Assembly (NCBI GenBank): GCA_034387635.1
Contig: JAOANU010000013.1
Location: 434,001-498,000 of the forward strand
DNA length: 64,000 nt
Direction of reading: 5' to 3'
From: Rhodosporidiobolus odoratus
Taxonomy: Eukaryota; Basidiomycota; Microbotryomycetes; Sporidiobolales; Sporidiobolaceae
Shown here piece after piece: positions 44,858 to 56,950 of the stretch. The notes beneath the pieces are model-generated. The model was not told where the DNA came from and searched no databases. It was given only the letters and a program-made list of their open reading frames with translations. The first letter of the stretch is position 1; each line of letters starts with the position of its first letter. Position numbers and translations under genes: made by a program.

Positions 44858-47109
44858 TTTGTTTGTTTGTTTGTTTGTTTGTTTGATTCCAAGTTCAAAG
44901 TCTGTATCGGGCCAGTGGCCCATGTAGACTGTGAGAGAGGGGGGAGGGGAGCGGAAACAAGGCAAGGACGATCATAGGGGAAGGAGGGGGGAGAACAAAA
45001 AAAGAAGGGGATAAGAAAGATGGGAAGAGAGAAAAGAGCCCGCTCCGTCACTGAATCACCGCTTCTCTGCACCCCCGCCATGCTCATCTGAAGGATGAGA
45101 AGGGGGAAGATTCGGCTCCATCGCTGCCTCACCGCTGCACTGCACCCCTGCCGTTCTCCTCCGCCTTTTGCTGCTTCACTGCACCGCCACCATTCTCCGT
45201 CACTGTGGCATAGAGCCGCGGGAAGCGATCTGTAGCGTTGATGTAGGTGAGAACCGCTGGGAGGAAACCTTCTGTAGATGGGAGGGAGCTGAGGGGAGGG
45301 AGGTGTCGGGTGGGGAGGGAGGAGAGGAGGCCGGAGCGCTGGGTAGAGTAGATAGGGCAAGAGAGGAAGAAGTGTTCACAAGTCTCGGGTTCGCCACATT
45401 CACAGAGGCCGGAGGGGTGGAGAGTGGCACGGTGAAGAGGATGGGCGAGGCTGGAGAAGTCGGTTCGGAGGCGGGAGAGGAGGGCGAAGGGTCAATTGCA
45501 CGGAGGCTGCGCCAACTGTTGTCGACGCCCACTCCTGCTCCCACTGGCTCTTGAGAACTGCTTTGGCTGCCTGGATAACAGATGCCGCGCTCTTCGGAGG
45601 ACGGTGGGGCAGAATCAATGTCGCGGAGAGGTGCCCCAACTGGAGCTGTAGAGCACTCGCTCTCCCACTGAAGCTTCAAGGCAGCTTTTGCCGCCTGAAG
45701 CACCGATGCAGCGCTCTTCGGCATGCTATTGCCACCCGAGATCCGTCCCTCTTCGTCTGGATCGCCGATAGTGAGCGGCCGTAGCAGCCCGCGGCGGACC
45801 CGACCCGCGGCAACTCCGCTCGTTTCCTCCTCCCAGTACGAGCTCCCCTCATTGTCAAGTGAGGACAGGCTAACTTCAATTGCTTCGCGAGGCATCACCA
45901 GCCCCCTGCGCCGACCCTGCTTCCTCTCCGCTGCCGCTGTCGCTTCGATCCCATCTCCCGATCCTCTCCGAGCCATCTCGTCCGCCAACTCGTTCCCCTC
46001 GACCCCTTCATGTCCAGCAATCCAGTGTAGGGTGATGGAAAGCTGAGGTTGGGAATGCTGAAGCTTTGTTACTGGCACCCAATATCTTGGGACTGGGGTG
46101 AAGCAAGTTAATCTCTCTTGAACTCAGTCAGCACACCTCAGAAAGTAGTTCTGGCACGCTAGGGAGTACTTTAGAGTTGTCTAGCATACCTGTAAGAAGT
46201 TAAGCCTGTCTAGAGCGAGAGAGAGGCAAATCAGCCACGAGTTGTTCCCCCACTTCCCTCTCTCTCTCGCATTCTCCCTACACCTCGCTCATTCGGCTCA
46301 ATGGTTGCAAAACACAAAGCAAAGCTCGACGATGATGTTGGCGTTGGTCTGTTTTGCCTTCCCTTCAGCCTCAGGCTCACGTCTACCAGAAGCCTCTGCT
46401 CCAGGGGCTCAAGCGCACAGAGAAGAAGGATCAAACCATGAACTTCAAGCACGACGAGCACGGCTGGACTTTCGTTCGAGAGGTGATCCTTGGGGCTATG
46501 GCGCATGGTGTGTCACTGGTTTCCCTATGCCCTGATTGCCACTCTGCATGTGCTGACTTTCCCTCCTTATCCGCTCGTAGGCTGCCGCAAAATCATCAGC
46601 CATCTCACCCTTAACGACAACGCCAAACTCAATATCTTCCTCTTCACCCCTCACTCCTCCTACTGCACAAAGGATAAAATGTGTAGTATCTTTGGACCTG
46701 GAAAACCTATCACCGATTTTGATAGCCTGTCGTCAGATTCCTCAATCTCTCTATGCTTCTTTCTCTCTCACAGCCTGTGTCTCTAGCGAGGCCCCCACTT
46801 TGTGCTACTCCCCCTCGCTGTTCTGGATTCCCTCGTTGTTCGCTTTTTTTGCATACCTGATTGCCTGTTGATACTTCTTGTTGCTTCATACTGCTCTAAC
46901 TCACTTTTACTCTCTCTCGTTGTCCATACGCCAGAAAAGCAAGAGAGGGAAACATACTTTCCAGCAAGCTCCTTTCTATCAACTACATCCCGTCAACGAT
47001 CCCACAGTGTGCAAAGAAGCGCTGAGCAGCGGCAGCAGAGGGTATAGTCTTGTAGAAGGCGTTATAGACTCCATGAGGGGGTCATTGTGATGAGAGAGCG
47101 AGACGGAGG
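44858..47109. repeat. Array unit U7
   Basis: LINE part to 46211, gene part 46212-47109. A one-base deletion near 47070 breaks the DCHEG exon. Confidence 0.95.
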
Positions 47110-49361
47110 TTTGTTTGTTTGTTTGTTTGTTTGTTTGATTCCAAGTTCAAAGTCTGTATCGGGCCAGTGGCCCATGTAGACTGTGAGAGAGGGGGGAGGG
47201 GAGCGGAAACAAGGCAAGGACGATCATAGGGGAAGGAGGGGGGAGAACAAAAAAAGAAGGGGATAAGAAAGATGGGAAGAGAGAAAAGAGCCCGCTCCGT
47301 CACTGAATCACCGCTTCTCTGCACCCCCGCCATGCTCATCTGAAGGATGAGAAGGGGGAAGATTCGGCTCCATCGCTGCCTCACCGCTGCACTGCACCCC
47401 TGCCGTTCTCCTCCGCCTTTTGCTGCTTCACTGCACCGCCACCATTCTCCGTCACTGTGGCATAGAGCCGCGGGAAGCGATCTGTAGCGTTGATGTAGGT
47501 GAGAACCGCTGGGAGGAAACCTTCTGTAGATGGGAGGGAGCTGAGGGGAGGGAGGTGTCGGGTGGGGAGGGAGGAGAGGAGGCCGGAGCGCTGGGTAGAG
47601 TAGATAGGGCAAGAGAGGAAGAAGTGTTCACAAGTCTCGGGTTCGCCACATTCACAGAGGCCGGAGGGGTGGAGAGTGGCACGGTGAAGAGGATGGGCGA
47701 GGCTGGAGAAGTCGGTTCGGAGGCGGGAGAGGAGGGCGAAGGGTCAATTGCACGGAGGCTGCGCCAACTGTTGTCGACGCCCACTCCTGCTCCCACTGGC
47801 TCTTGAGAACTGCTTTGGCTGCCTGGATAACAGATGCCGCGCTCTTCGGAGGACGGTGGGGCAGAATCAATGTCGCGGAGAGGTGCCCCAACTGGAGCTG
47901 TAGAGCACTCGCTCTCCCACTGAAGCTTCAAGGCAGCTTTTGCCGCCTGAAGCACCGATGCAGCGCTCTTCGGCATGCTATTGCCACCCGAGATCCGTCC
48001 CTCTTCGTCTGGATCGCCGATAGTGAGCGGCCGTAGCAGCCCGCGGCGGACCCGACCCGCGGCAACTCCGCTCGTTTCCTCCTCCCAGTACGAGCTCCCC
48101 TCATTGTCAAGTGAGGACAGGCTAACTTCAATTGCTTCGCGAGGCATCACCAGCCCCCTGCGCCGACCCTGCTTCCTCTCCGCTGCCGCGTCGCTTCGAT
48201 CCCATCTCCCGATCCTCTCCGAGCCATCTCGTCCGCCAACTCGTTCCCCTCGACCCCTTCATGTCCAGCAATCCAGTGTAGGGTGATGGAAAGCTGAGGT
48301 TGGGAATGCTGAAGCTTTGTTACTGGCACCCAATATCTTGGGACTGGGGTGAAGCAAGTTAATCTCTCTTGAACTCAGTCAGCACACCTCAGAAAGTAGT
48401 TCTGGCACGCTAGGGAGTACTTTAGAGTTGTCTAGCATACCTGTAAGAAGTTAAGCCTGTCTAGAGCGAGAGAGAGGCAAATCAGCCACGAGTTGTTCCC
48501 CCACTTCCCTCTCTCTCTCGCATTCTCCCTACACCTCGCTCATTCGGCTCAATGGTTGCAAAACACACAGCAAAGCTCGACGATGATGTTGGCGTTGGTC
48601 TGTTTTGCCTTCCCTTCAGCCTCAGGCTCACGTCTACCAGAAGCCTCTGCTCCAGGGGCTCAAGCGCACAGAGAAGAAGGATCAAACCATGAACTTCAAG
48701 CACGACGAGCACGGCTGGACTTTCGTTCGAGAGGTGATCCTTGGGGCTATGGCGCATGGTGTGTCACTGGTTTCCCTATGCCCTGATTGCCACTCTGCAT
48801 GTGCTGACTTTCCCTCCTTATCCGCTCGTAGGCTGCCGCAAAATCATCAGCCATCTCACCCTTAACGACAACGCCAAACTCAATATCTTCCTCTTCACCC
48901 CTCACTCCTCCTACTGCACAAAGGATAAAATGTGTAGTATCTTTGGACCTGGAAAACCTATCACCGATTTTGATAGCCTGTCGTCAGATTCCTCAATCTC
49001 TCTATGCTTCTTTCTCTCTCACAGCCTGTGTCTCTAGCGAGGCCCCCACTTTGTGCTACTCCCCCTCGCTGTTCTGGATTCCCTCGTTGTTCGCTTTTTT
49101 TGCATACCTGATTGCCTGTTGATACTTCTTGTTGCTTCATACTGCTCTAACTCACTTTTACTCTCTCTCGTTGTCCATACGCCAGAAAAGCAAGAGAGGG
49201 AAACATACTTTCCAGCAAGCTCCTTTCTATCAACTACATCCCGTCAACGATCCCACAGTGTGCAAAGAAGCGCTGAGCAGCGGCAGCAGAGGGTATAGTC
49301 TTGTAGAAGGCGTTATAGACTGCCATGAGGGGGTCATTGTGATGAGAGAGCGAGACGGAGG
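47110..49361. repeat. Array unit U8
   Basis: LINE part to 48462, gene part 48463-49361. A 2-base deletion near 48190 and a private A-to-C near 48569. Confidence 0.95.
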
Positions 49362-51608
49362 TTTGTTTGTTTGTCTGTTTGTTTGATTCCAAGTTCAAAG
49401 TCTGTATCGGGCCAGTGGCCCATGTAGACTATGAGAGAGGGGGGAGGGGAGCGGAAACAAGGCAAGGACAATCATAGGGGAAGGAGGGGGGAGAACAAAA
49501 AAAGAAGGGGATAAGAAAGATGGGAAGAGAGAAAAGAGCCCGCTCCGTCACTGAATCACCGCTTCTCTGCACCCCCGCCATGCTCATCTGAAGGATGAGA
49601 AGGGGGAAGATTCGGCTCCATCGCTGCCTCACCGCTGCACTGCACCCCTGCCGTTCTCCTCCGCCTTTTGCTGCTTCACTGCACCGCCACCATTCTCCGT
49701 CACTGTGGCATAGAGCCGCGGGAAGCGATCTGTAGCGTTGATGTAGGTGAGAACCGCTGGGAGGAAACCTTCTGTAGATGGGAGGGAGCTGAGGGGAGGG
49801 AGGTGTCGGGTGGGGAGGGAGGAGAGGAGGCCGGAGCGCTGGGTAGAGTAGATAGGGCAAGAGAGGAAGAAGTGTTCACAAGTCTCGGGTTCGCCACATT
49901 CACAGAGGCCGGAGGGGTGGAGAGTGGCACGGTGAAGAGGATGGGCGAGGCTGGAGAAGTCGGTTCGGAGGCGGGAGAGGAGGGCGAAGGGTCAATTGCA
50001 CGGAGGCTGCGCCAACTGTTGTCGACGCCCACTCCTGCTCCCACTGGCTCTTGAGAACTGCTTTGGCTGCCCTGGATAACAGATGCCGCGCTCTTCGGAG
50101 GACGGTGGGGCAGAATCAATGTCGCGGAGAGGTGCCCCAACTGGAGCTGTAGAGCACTCGCTCTCCCACTGAAGCTTCAAGGCAGCTTTTGCCGCCTGAA
50201 GCACCGATGCAGCGCTCTTCGGCATGCTATTGCCACCCGAGATCCGTCCCTCTTCGTCTGGATCGCCGATAGTGAGCGGCCGTAGCAGCCCGCGGCGGAC
50301 CCGACCCGCGGCAACTCCGCTCGTTTCCTCCTCCCAGTACGAGCTCCCCTCATTGTCAAGTGAGGACAGGCTAACTTCAATTGCTTCGCGAGGCATCACC
50401 AGCCCCCTGCGCCGACCCTGCTTCCTCTCCGCTGCCGCCGTCGCTTCGATCCCATCTCCCGATCCTCTCCGAACCATCTCGTCCGCCAACTCGTTCCCCT
50501 CGACCCCTTCATGTCCAGCAATCCAGTGTAGGGTGATGGAAAGCTGAGGTTGGGAATGCTGAAGCTTTGTACTGGCACCCAATATCTTGGGACTGGGGTG
50601 AAGCAAGTTAATCTCTCTTGAACTCAGTCAGCACACCTCAGAAAGTAGTTCTGGCACGCTAGGGAGTACTTTAGAGTTGTCTAGCATACCTGTAAGAAGT
50701 TAAGCCTGTCTAGAGCGAGAGAGAGGCAAATCAGCCACGAGTTGTTCCCCCACTTCCCTCTCTCTCTCGCATTCTCCCTACACCTCGCTCATTCGGCTCA
50801 ATGGTTGCAAAACACAAAGCAAAGCTCGACGATGATGTTGGCGTTGGTCTGTTTTGCCTTCCCTTCAGCCTCAGGCTCACGTCTACCAGAAGCCTCTGCT
50901 CCAGGGGCTCAAGCGCACAGAGAAGAAGGATCAAACCATGAACTTCAAGCACGACGAGCACGGCTGGACTTTCGTTCGAGAGGTGATCCTTGGGGCTATG
51001 GCGCATGGTGTGTCACTGGTTTCCCTATGCCCTGATTGCCACTCTGCATGTGCTGACTTTCCCTCCTTCCGCTCGTAGGCTGCCGCAAAATCATCAGCCA
51101 TCTCACCCTTAACGACAACGCCAAACTCAATATCTTCCTCTTCACCCCTCACTCCTCCTACTGCACAAAGGATAAAATGTGTAGTATCTTTGGACCTGGA
51201 AAACCTATCACCGATTTTGATAGCCTGTCGTCAGATTCCTCAATCTCTCTATGCTTCTTTCTCTCTCACAGCCTGTGTCTCTAGCGAGGCCCCCACTTTG
51301 TGCTACTCCCCCTCGCTGTTCTGGATTCCCTCGTTGTTCGCTTTTTTTGCATACCTGATTGCCTGTTGATACTTCTTGTTGCTTCATACTGCTCTAACTC
51401 ACTTTTACTCTCTCTCGTTGTCCATACGCCAGAAAAGCAAGAGAGGGAAACATACTTTCCAGCAAGCTCCTTTCTATCAACTACATCCCGTCAACGATCC
51501 CACAGTGTGCAAAGAAGCGCTGAGCAGCGGCAGCAGAGGGTATAGTCTTGTAGAAGGCGTTATAGACTGCCATGAGGGGGTCATTGTGATGAGAGAGCGA
51601 GACGGAGG
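49362..51608. repeat. Array unit U9
   Basis: LINE part to 50711, gene part 50712-51608. TTTG tract carries a TCTG. Extra C near 50072, lost T near 50570, 2-base loss near 51069, and the GAACC variant. Confidence 0.95.
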
Positions 51609-51639
51609 TTTGTTTGTTTGTTTGTTTGTTTGTTTGATT

Positions 51640-51644
51640 CCAAG
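51640..51644. repeat. Chromovirus target-site duplication, left copy
   Basis: CCAAG, repeated at 56946-56950. It corresponds to the CCAAG in GATTCCAAGTTC of intact units. Confidence 0.95.
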
Positions 51645-51887
51645 TGGAAGGCGAATCTCTTCGCCAACACTGAGCGACCGCTAAGGAGAACCGAGGTGTA
51701 TTGCTGGTTCAATCCGTTAGCGAATGCGTAAGGCTAACTACAGAGAGAGTAAGCTACCTGGTTCAATCTGTTAGCGAATGCGTAAGGAGAGAACCAGAAG
51801 CCGTCGTCCGTTCCCAATTCCCATCACTCAACTTCACTTCCTCCGTCCCCCCTGTCCGTCTCCGCGGGTAAGGTCTCCGGCCTTACA
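51645..51887 (-). repeat. Chromovirus LTR (3' LTR of the element)
   Basis: Plus-strand ends TGGAAGG...TTACA, that is TGTAA...TTCCA on the element strand. It includes a direct repeat of TTAGCGAATGCGTAAGG. The adjacent G/A-rich run on the minus strand (51888-51903) fits a polypurine tract. Confidence 0.95.
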
Positions 51888-51903
51888 CCCTCCCCCTCCC
51901 CCG
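51888..51903 (-). promoter_or_regulatory. Polypurine tract
   Basis: On the element strand a GGGGGAGGGGGAGGG run directly precedes the 3' LTR, the expected plus-strand priming site. Confidence 0.7.
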
Positions 51904-51922
51904 ATAGCGAAGACTTTCTTCG

Positions 51923-52393
51923 CTAGGCCCCCCCTGCCGCTTTTCCTTCCTCCCAAACGTCCAACGCTGCCGTATCCTCCACATTACCCACCGGTTCCCA
52001 CGTGTTCTCCGACTCTGGATAACCCACCCACTTGACTAGGTAACGTTTCGTCCTTCCTCGACCCTTTTCGTCCACAATCGCTTCCACCACATACTCTTGT
52101 TCGCCCTCGATGTCGATGGGTTCCGGCCGAGGGGGTTCGCGTTCTGCGTGTAGAGAAGGGTCGTTGGGGATGTAGCGTTTGAGTTTAGATGCGTGGAAGG
52201 TAGGGTGAGCGCGATCCGAGGGAGGAAGGGTGAGGCGGTATGTTGAGGTAGCGGGGTATGCCTCCTCGACAGCGTAGGGACCGTCCCATCGTGGGAAGAG
52301 CTTTGCTGCTCTTGCATCGCCGCCTTTAGTCTTGTACCGCACCCGTCGGTCCGCCGAATCCACCATAACTTGATCTCCAACCTGAAACTCCAC
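51923..52393 (-). CDS. Chromovirus pol C-terminus with chromodomain (out of frame with integrase)
   Basis: 156 codons starting [15 protein letters not shown] (integrase C-terminal SH3-like GPF/Y region, [11 protein letters not shown]). It ends with a chromodomain: [28 protein letters not shown]. Chromodomains guide integration to methylated histone H3K9 regions. A one-base shift near 52395-52410 separates it from the integrase ORF. Confidence 0.85.
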   Translation of the reverse strand: MEFQVGDQVMVDSADRRVRYKTKGGDARAAKLFPRWDGPYAVEEAYPATSTYRLTLPPSDRAHPTFHASKLKRYIPNDPSLHAEREPPRPEPIDIEGEQEYVVEAIVDEKGRGRTKRYLVKWVGYPESENTWEPVGNVEDTAALDVWEEGKAAGGA

Positions 52394-52395
52394 CT

Positions 52396-53829
52396 CTACT
52401 CCCGTTTCCGGTTCGCCTGCGTCGCCTGTCGAATCTTCGCTGCGGCCAGCATGTCACGGGCGTCCGAGAGAGTGGAGGAGCGTTCGGAGATGAGGGATTC
52501 GACGGCCGGTAGGGAGCTGGGAGGAGAAGATGGAAGCGGGAGGAAGGTGGGGATGAAGCCGAGAACGAGGTTGAAGGGGGCGTGTCCTGTGGAGTCATTT
52601 ACGGCAGAATTGATTCCGTATTCCGTAGACGGTAGGAAACGCACCCAATCCCGTTGATGCCTCGCCACCTGGTGTCGTAGCATCTGAACCACCGTCTTAT
52701 TCGTCCGTTCACTCCGACCGTCGGTTTCGGGATGGAAAGAAGTGGACATCTGCAACTTAACACCTACTCGTTCGTGCAAGGCTCGCCAAAAACGAGAGGT
52801 GAACAACTTGTCACGGTCTGAGACCAACCGTTCAGGAAGTCCAAAAAGCGTAAACCACCCCCGAAAGACCACTTCTGCCATCTCCTTCGCACCGTCCTTC
52901 GAACGGCACGGGAGGAGCCGAGTGTAACCGGTCAACCGATCCGTCATGGTCAACAGCATGTCTTTCCCCTCTGATAGAGGGAAAGGTCCGACGAAGTCCA
53001 ACGCGACGTCTGAGAACGCGCGCGGGGGGACCGGTAGGGAATGCAATTGACCCGCCCTCTTTGTCGTCCTTGACTTGTAACGTTGACACCCGTCGCACGA
53101 GGAGACGTACTGTAAGACCGATTTCGCCATCCCCGGCCAGTAGAACGACGACGACAGGCTTGCCATTGTCTTCTTCGGTCCTAAGTGCCCTAAGGCATCG
53201 TGCGCGTCATGAAGTAGAGTCGCCCGTACCGTCTTGATGTCCGGGACTACGATCCTGGAGTCCTCGAAGTAAAGTAACCCGTCTTGCATCTTGAACGACG
53301 AGGACGACCCAAGGTTTTGCAAGATCTGCGAGGTGAAAGGATCATCAGCGTAGCCACTGCTCAAGGTATGGGTAAAGTCCGTTGAGAGTGAAACGCTCGA
53401 GATCCCGCAGACTGCCACTGCCGACTCCGATCCCGCATCCGAGAACGAGAAACGACTCATCGAGTCAGCTACGGCATTCAGCTTCCCAGGAATATACGCC
53501 AACTCGTAGTCATAATCGGCGAGGACTTCCGTCCAACGCGCTTGACGTTTCGAGAGCGTAGCCTGAGTCTGGAAATGCCGAAGCGTATCGTGGTCCGTTA
53601 GAATTCGGAACCGAATGCCCAACAGGTCAATTCGCCACGCCTTAAGCGCGGCGACTATTGCCAGTAGTTCCTGTTCGTGAGTAGGATAGTTCTTCTCCGC
53701 CGCGATGTACTGCCGCGAGTAGAAACCGCAAGGATGTGCCGTTTTCCAGTCCTGTCCTTGCAGTACTACCGCTCCCACGCCCACCTTCGATGCGTCCGTC
53801 ATCAGCCAGATAGGCTCATCTGAGTCCTA
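52396..53829 (-). pseudogene. Chromovirus RNase H and integrase
   Basis: Same frame as gag-RT but cut off from it by TAG at 53827-53829. RNase H: MTDASKVGVGAVV, YPTHEQELLAIVAALK. Integrase: HHCC zinc finger (HDAHDALGHLG ... CDGCQRYK), catalytic D in LDFVGPF, D in LVSDRDKLFTS, E in TDGRSERTNK. Ends in a frameshift stop at 52396. Confidence 0.9.
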
Positions 53830-56475
53830 ATCTACTGGTTTGAGAACCGGCAACGAGGTGACGATTCTCTTGACCGCCTCAAACGCCCGTTCCTCCTTAT
53901 CCGTCCACAGATGGTCAATGCGAGTCAGGCCCTTCCTCGTCAAGGGGGTCAGGACTGCCGTATGCTCCGCCAGTTGCGGAATGAACTTCCTCAAGTATTG
54001 TACGATACCAAGGAAGCCGCGCACCTGAGTAACCGTGCGGGGTCGAGTCCAATGCTTGATCTTCTCCACCTTACTAGGGTCCGCTTCGATGCCGTCGCGC
54101 GAGATGACATGTCCGAGAAACTCTGTGCGTAAGGAGAAGAGATCAGTCTTTTTCTTGGAGCAGTAGAGTCCGGCGTCCCTTAACGCGGATAGAACCGCTC
54201 GACAATTCCGCTCGTGTTCATCTAGCGTGTTGGAGTAGATGATGACGTCGTCAACGAACGCTTGACAGCATACGCCGACGAGATGACGTAAAGCCTCGTT
54301 GACCCGAGCTTGATGCGTTGCTGGAGCGTTGCAGAGACCTTGAGGCATGACGGTCCATTCAAAAAGCCCCCAGGGCGTCTTGATTGCGGTCTTGGCGATG
54401 TCGGCTGCGTCCATCGGCGTCTGAAAGAAAGCGTTCGTCATGTCGATCTTGCCGAAGTACTTGGCGAGTGCGGCGTCGGCGAGAACTTCGTCTGGAATGG
54501 GTAACGGTGTTCGATCCTTGACGGTGTTGCCGTTGAGTCCTCGGTAGTCGTTAACCCATCGTGGGTCTGCTTCCGGATCCTTCTTGGGGATGACGAAGGC
54601 TGCCGAAGCGAAGGGGGAGGTTGATGGACGTAGACGACCCGCCTCGATGTGTTCGTCGAGCATGCGCTTCCATTTCTCGCGCCACTTGCGGGGTACGTTG
54701 AAACCCCGTTGGTTGTGCGTCTTGTTCTCGTCGACGAACTTGATCCGGTGACGCGTCTTCATCTTTGCGAGGTAGTCGGCGGTGAGTGCGGGAAGGACCG
54801 AAGGGAAGAGATCCTCGTAGTCCGCCATGACCCTCGCTGCTCGTTCCGCCATTTCCTTCGTTTCGTTCGTCTCCACGTTCACCGACGCCACTAACCGTTC
54901 CACTGCCTTCTCGATAACCTCGTCTCGATCCTCGTCCGACATCTGCTCCATCTTCTCTAACTTGGTGATTGGTCCTTCTGCCTCGGCGTATAAGTTGATC
55001 GGGTCAAGTGGTGCCGATTGAACAATGAGGAGAGAGGGCTCGGGATAGAGTGCGATAGAGATGCGATGTTGTCGAAGGAAGGGCGTACCGAGAATGAGGT
55101 CGAATGGGGGTTCTAGCGGGGCGACGATGAGGGTTGTCTCTCCCGCAGTCCACGTTCCGTTTGCCAACGTGAGAGGGACTCGCACGAACTCCGTAAGGGT
55201 CTTAACCTCGTCTCCTCCCTGGATTGCAAGCCGATACGATTTAGATCTACCCAGTTTCTGCCTCACCAACCCCAACTCCGTCGCTAGCTTATCTGAGATG
55301 AGCGAGAGACCAGAGCCAGAGTCAGCAAGTGCATCTGCTAGGCGACCGCGTCGTTTTGACCCCACCAGGAAGGAGAGGGGAGGAAGTGCGCACCCTTCTT
55401 CGTCCGTGTCCGTCCCTTGAGCTAGCGATTCCGGGAGGTCGAGCTCGTCGTCGCTACCGTAGACGTGGAGAGCGCGGAAACCTGTGACCACCTTCCGTTC
55501 CTCGGTCGTTGTCGGTTTGGCGGTGAGAGGAACATCTTGTGAGCGATCCCAACCCTTCGGCACGGGGACGACGTAACCTGGAGTCGGCCATGTCCGGCAG
55601 TCGGCGGCGGCGTGTTCCACCCACGATTGTCGGCACTTGAAGCAGCCCGACGTCGCGCTGAGCCAGTCCTTCTCGAGCTCCGTCAACTTCGAGGTTCTCG
55701 CCGGCGTCGCCGCTCCTTCCGTTCCCGTCTTCTTGACAGCCGAGGTAGTACGTTCCGTCGGCTTGGGGAAGGTAGAGGTACGTGAATTGGCGGGAGAAGA
55801 GGTCGTCGTGGAAGAGGTCTTCTTGGCGAGTAACTTGAGTTGCGTCGCGTTTGCTGAGCGTCGAGAGGCGATTTTTGACCATTCGTTGCGAGCCTCGAGG
55901 TCGAAAGCGGAGTAGTCGATGGTGGTCGCGTAGACGGTAGGGGTTGTGGAGGGGAAAGCGAGGTTGGCCATGTCGTCCTGGTGGTAGCCGGAGTTCTTGA
56001 GACTCGTACCGTTTCGTAAGATGACGGACAACTCGGCATCCATACCATAGAGTAGGCACTCCACAAACTCCTTCGTCGACATGACCGTTTCCGTAAGCGC
56101 GAGATGCTCCGTCCTCATCGCCGTCGACCATTCCTCGTAGTCTCGTCCGTCTTGCCTTGCCCACCTAATCCTTCCCTTCGCCTCCCATACATAATCCCTG
56201 GGTAACGCCTTCTTCTGTAGATCCGCTACGAAGACCTTGTACGTCTTGGCTTCGTGTTGGTCGGCCGAGGCGTTGAACCAGTTGTATAGTTCCGGGAATC
56301 CCGCCAACCCTTCTCCCAGGTAGGAGATCTTGTCTTCATCCGTTTCGATCTTCTTCTGTCGGAAGTATAGACGGGCCGATCGGACGAAAGCGCTGATGCC
56401 GGAAGGAGAAGCGTCGAAGAGATAGGGTGGTTTACCGGGTTGATGGAGAGGGATCGGGGGTGGGAAGGATGCCAT
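53827..56475 (-). CDS. Chromovirus gag, protease and reverse transcriptase
   Basis: 882 codons from ATG 56475. Gag with a CX2C...C knuckle CFKCRQSWVEHAAADC (about residue 277). Protease with ADSGSGLSLIS (about 383). RT with AFVIPKKDP, VNDYRGLN, LPQGL-like MPQGLCNAP, and catalytic FVDDVIIYS (about 740). Ends at the TAG that splits the pol frame just before RNase H. Confidence 0.92.
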   Translation of the reverse strand: MASFPPPIPLHQPGKPPYLFDASPSGISAFVRSARLYFRQKKIETDEDKISYLGEGLAGFPELYNWFNASADQHEAKTYKVFVADLQKKALPRDYVWEAKGRIRWARQDGRDYEEWSTAMRTEHLALTETVMSTKEFVECLLYGMDAELSVILRNGTSLKNSGYHQDDMANLAFPSTTPTVYATTIDYSAFDLEARNEWSKIASRRSANATQLKLLAKKTSSTTTSSPANSRTSTFPKPTERTTSAVKKTGTEGAATPARTSKLTELEKDWLSATSGCFKCRQSWVEHAAADCRTWPTPGYVVPVPKGWDRSQDVPLTAKPTTTEERKVVTGFRALHVYGSDDELDLPESLAQGTDTDEEGCALPPLSFLVGSKRRGRLADALADSGSGLSLISDKLATELGLVRQKLGRSKSYRLAIQGGDEVKTLTEFVRVPLTLANGTWTAGETTLIVAPLEPPFDLILGTPFLRQHRISIALYPEPSLLIVQSAPLDPINLYAEAEGPITKLEKMEQMSDEDRDEVIEKAVERLVASVNVETNETKEMAERAARVMADYEDLFPSVLPALTADYLAKMKTRHRIKFVDENKTHNQRGFNVPRKWREKWKRMLDEHIEAGRLRPSTSPFASAAFVIPKKDPEADPRWVNDYRGLNGNTVKDRTPLPIPDEVLADAALAKYFGKIDMTNAFFQTPMDAADIAKTAIKTPWGLFEWTVMPQGLCNAPATHQARVNEALRHLVGVCCQAFVDDVIIYSNTLDEHERNCRAVLSALRDAGLYCSKKKTDLFSLRTEFLGHVISRDGIEADPSKVEKIKHWTRPRTVTQVRGFLGIVQYLRKFIPQLAEHTAVLTPLTRKGLTRIDHLWTDKEERAFEAVKRIVTSLPVLKPVD

Positions 56476-56702
56476 GGGTAGGTGCCGTGCCGTGTCCGTA
56501 GGTGAGGATGAAGCTGAGCCTGATTCTGAGCCGGAGGAGGGGGAACCAGGATGCTCGTTTGTCGGGGAGATGGTTGAGTGATAGCCGGATGGCGTCGCTC
56601 GCTCGCGGGGGTAGTGGGAGGGATTGACGAGCGGAAGCGAGTACCGACTATAGTAGGATCGTGTACCGTACGCCAGCTTGGTGGTCGTTCCTTAAAAAAA
56701 AG

Positions 56703-56945
56703 TGGAAGGCGAATCTCTTCGCCAACACTGAGCGACCGCTAAGGAGAACCGAGGTGTATTGCTGGTTCAATCCGTTAGCGAATGCGTAAGGCTAACTACA
56801 GAGAGAGTAAGCTACCTGGTTCAATCCGTTAGCGAATGCGTAAGGAGAGAACCAGAAGCCGTCGTCCGTTCCCAATTCCCATCACTCAACTTCACTTCCT
56901 CCGTCCCCCCTGTCCGTCTCCGCGGGTAAGGTCTCCGGCCTTACA
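56703..56945 (-). repeat. Chromovirus LTR (5' LTR of the element)
   Basis: 243 bp, matches 51645-51887 with one difference. An A run (56694-56701) lies just inside. No clear tRNA primer site was recognised. Confidence 0.95.
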
Positions 56946-56950
56946 CCAAG
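56946..56950. repeat. Chromovirus target-site duplication, right copy
   Basis: CCAAG, followed by TTCAAAGTC of the LINE tail. Confidence 0.95.

Larger units (their letters stand above)
51645..56945 (-). mobile_element. Ty3-type chromovirus LTR retrotransposon
   Basis: 5,301 bp, 243-bp LTRs, CCAAG duplication, coding strand minus. I find one LTR difference (TCAATCTGTTAG at 51765-51776 versus TCAATCCGTTAG at the right). This makes it a recent insertion, later than the array's formation. The gag-pol frame is broken once by TAG and once by a one-base shift. Confidence 0.95.
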
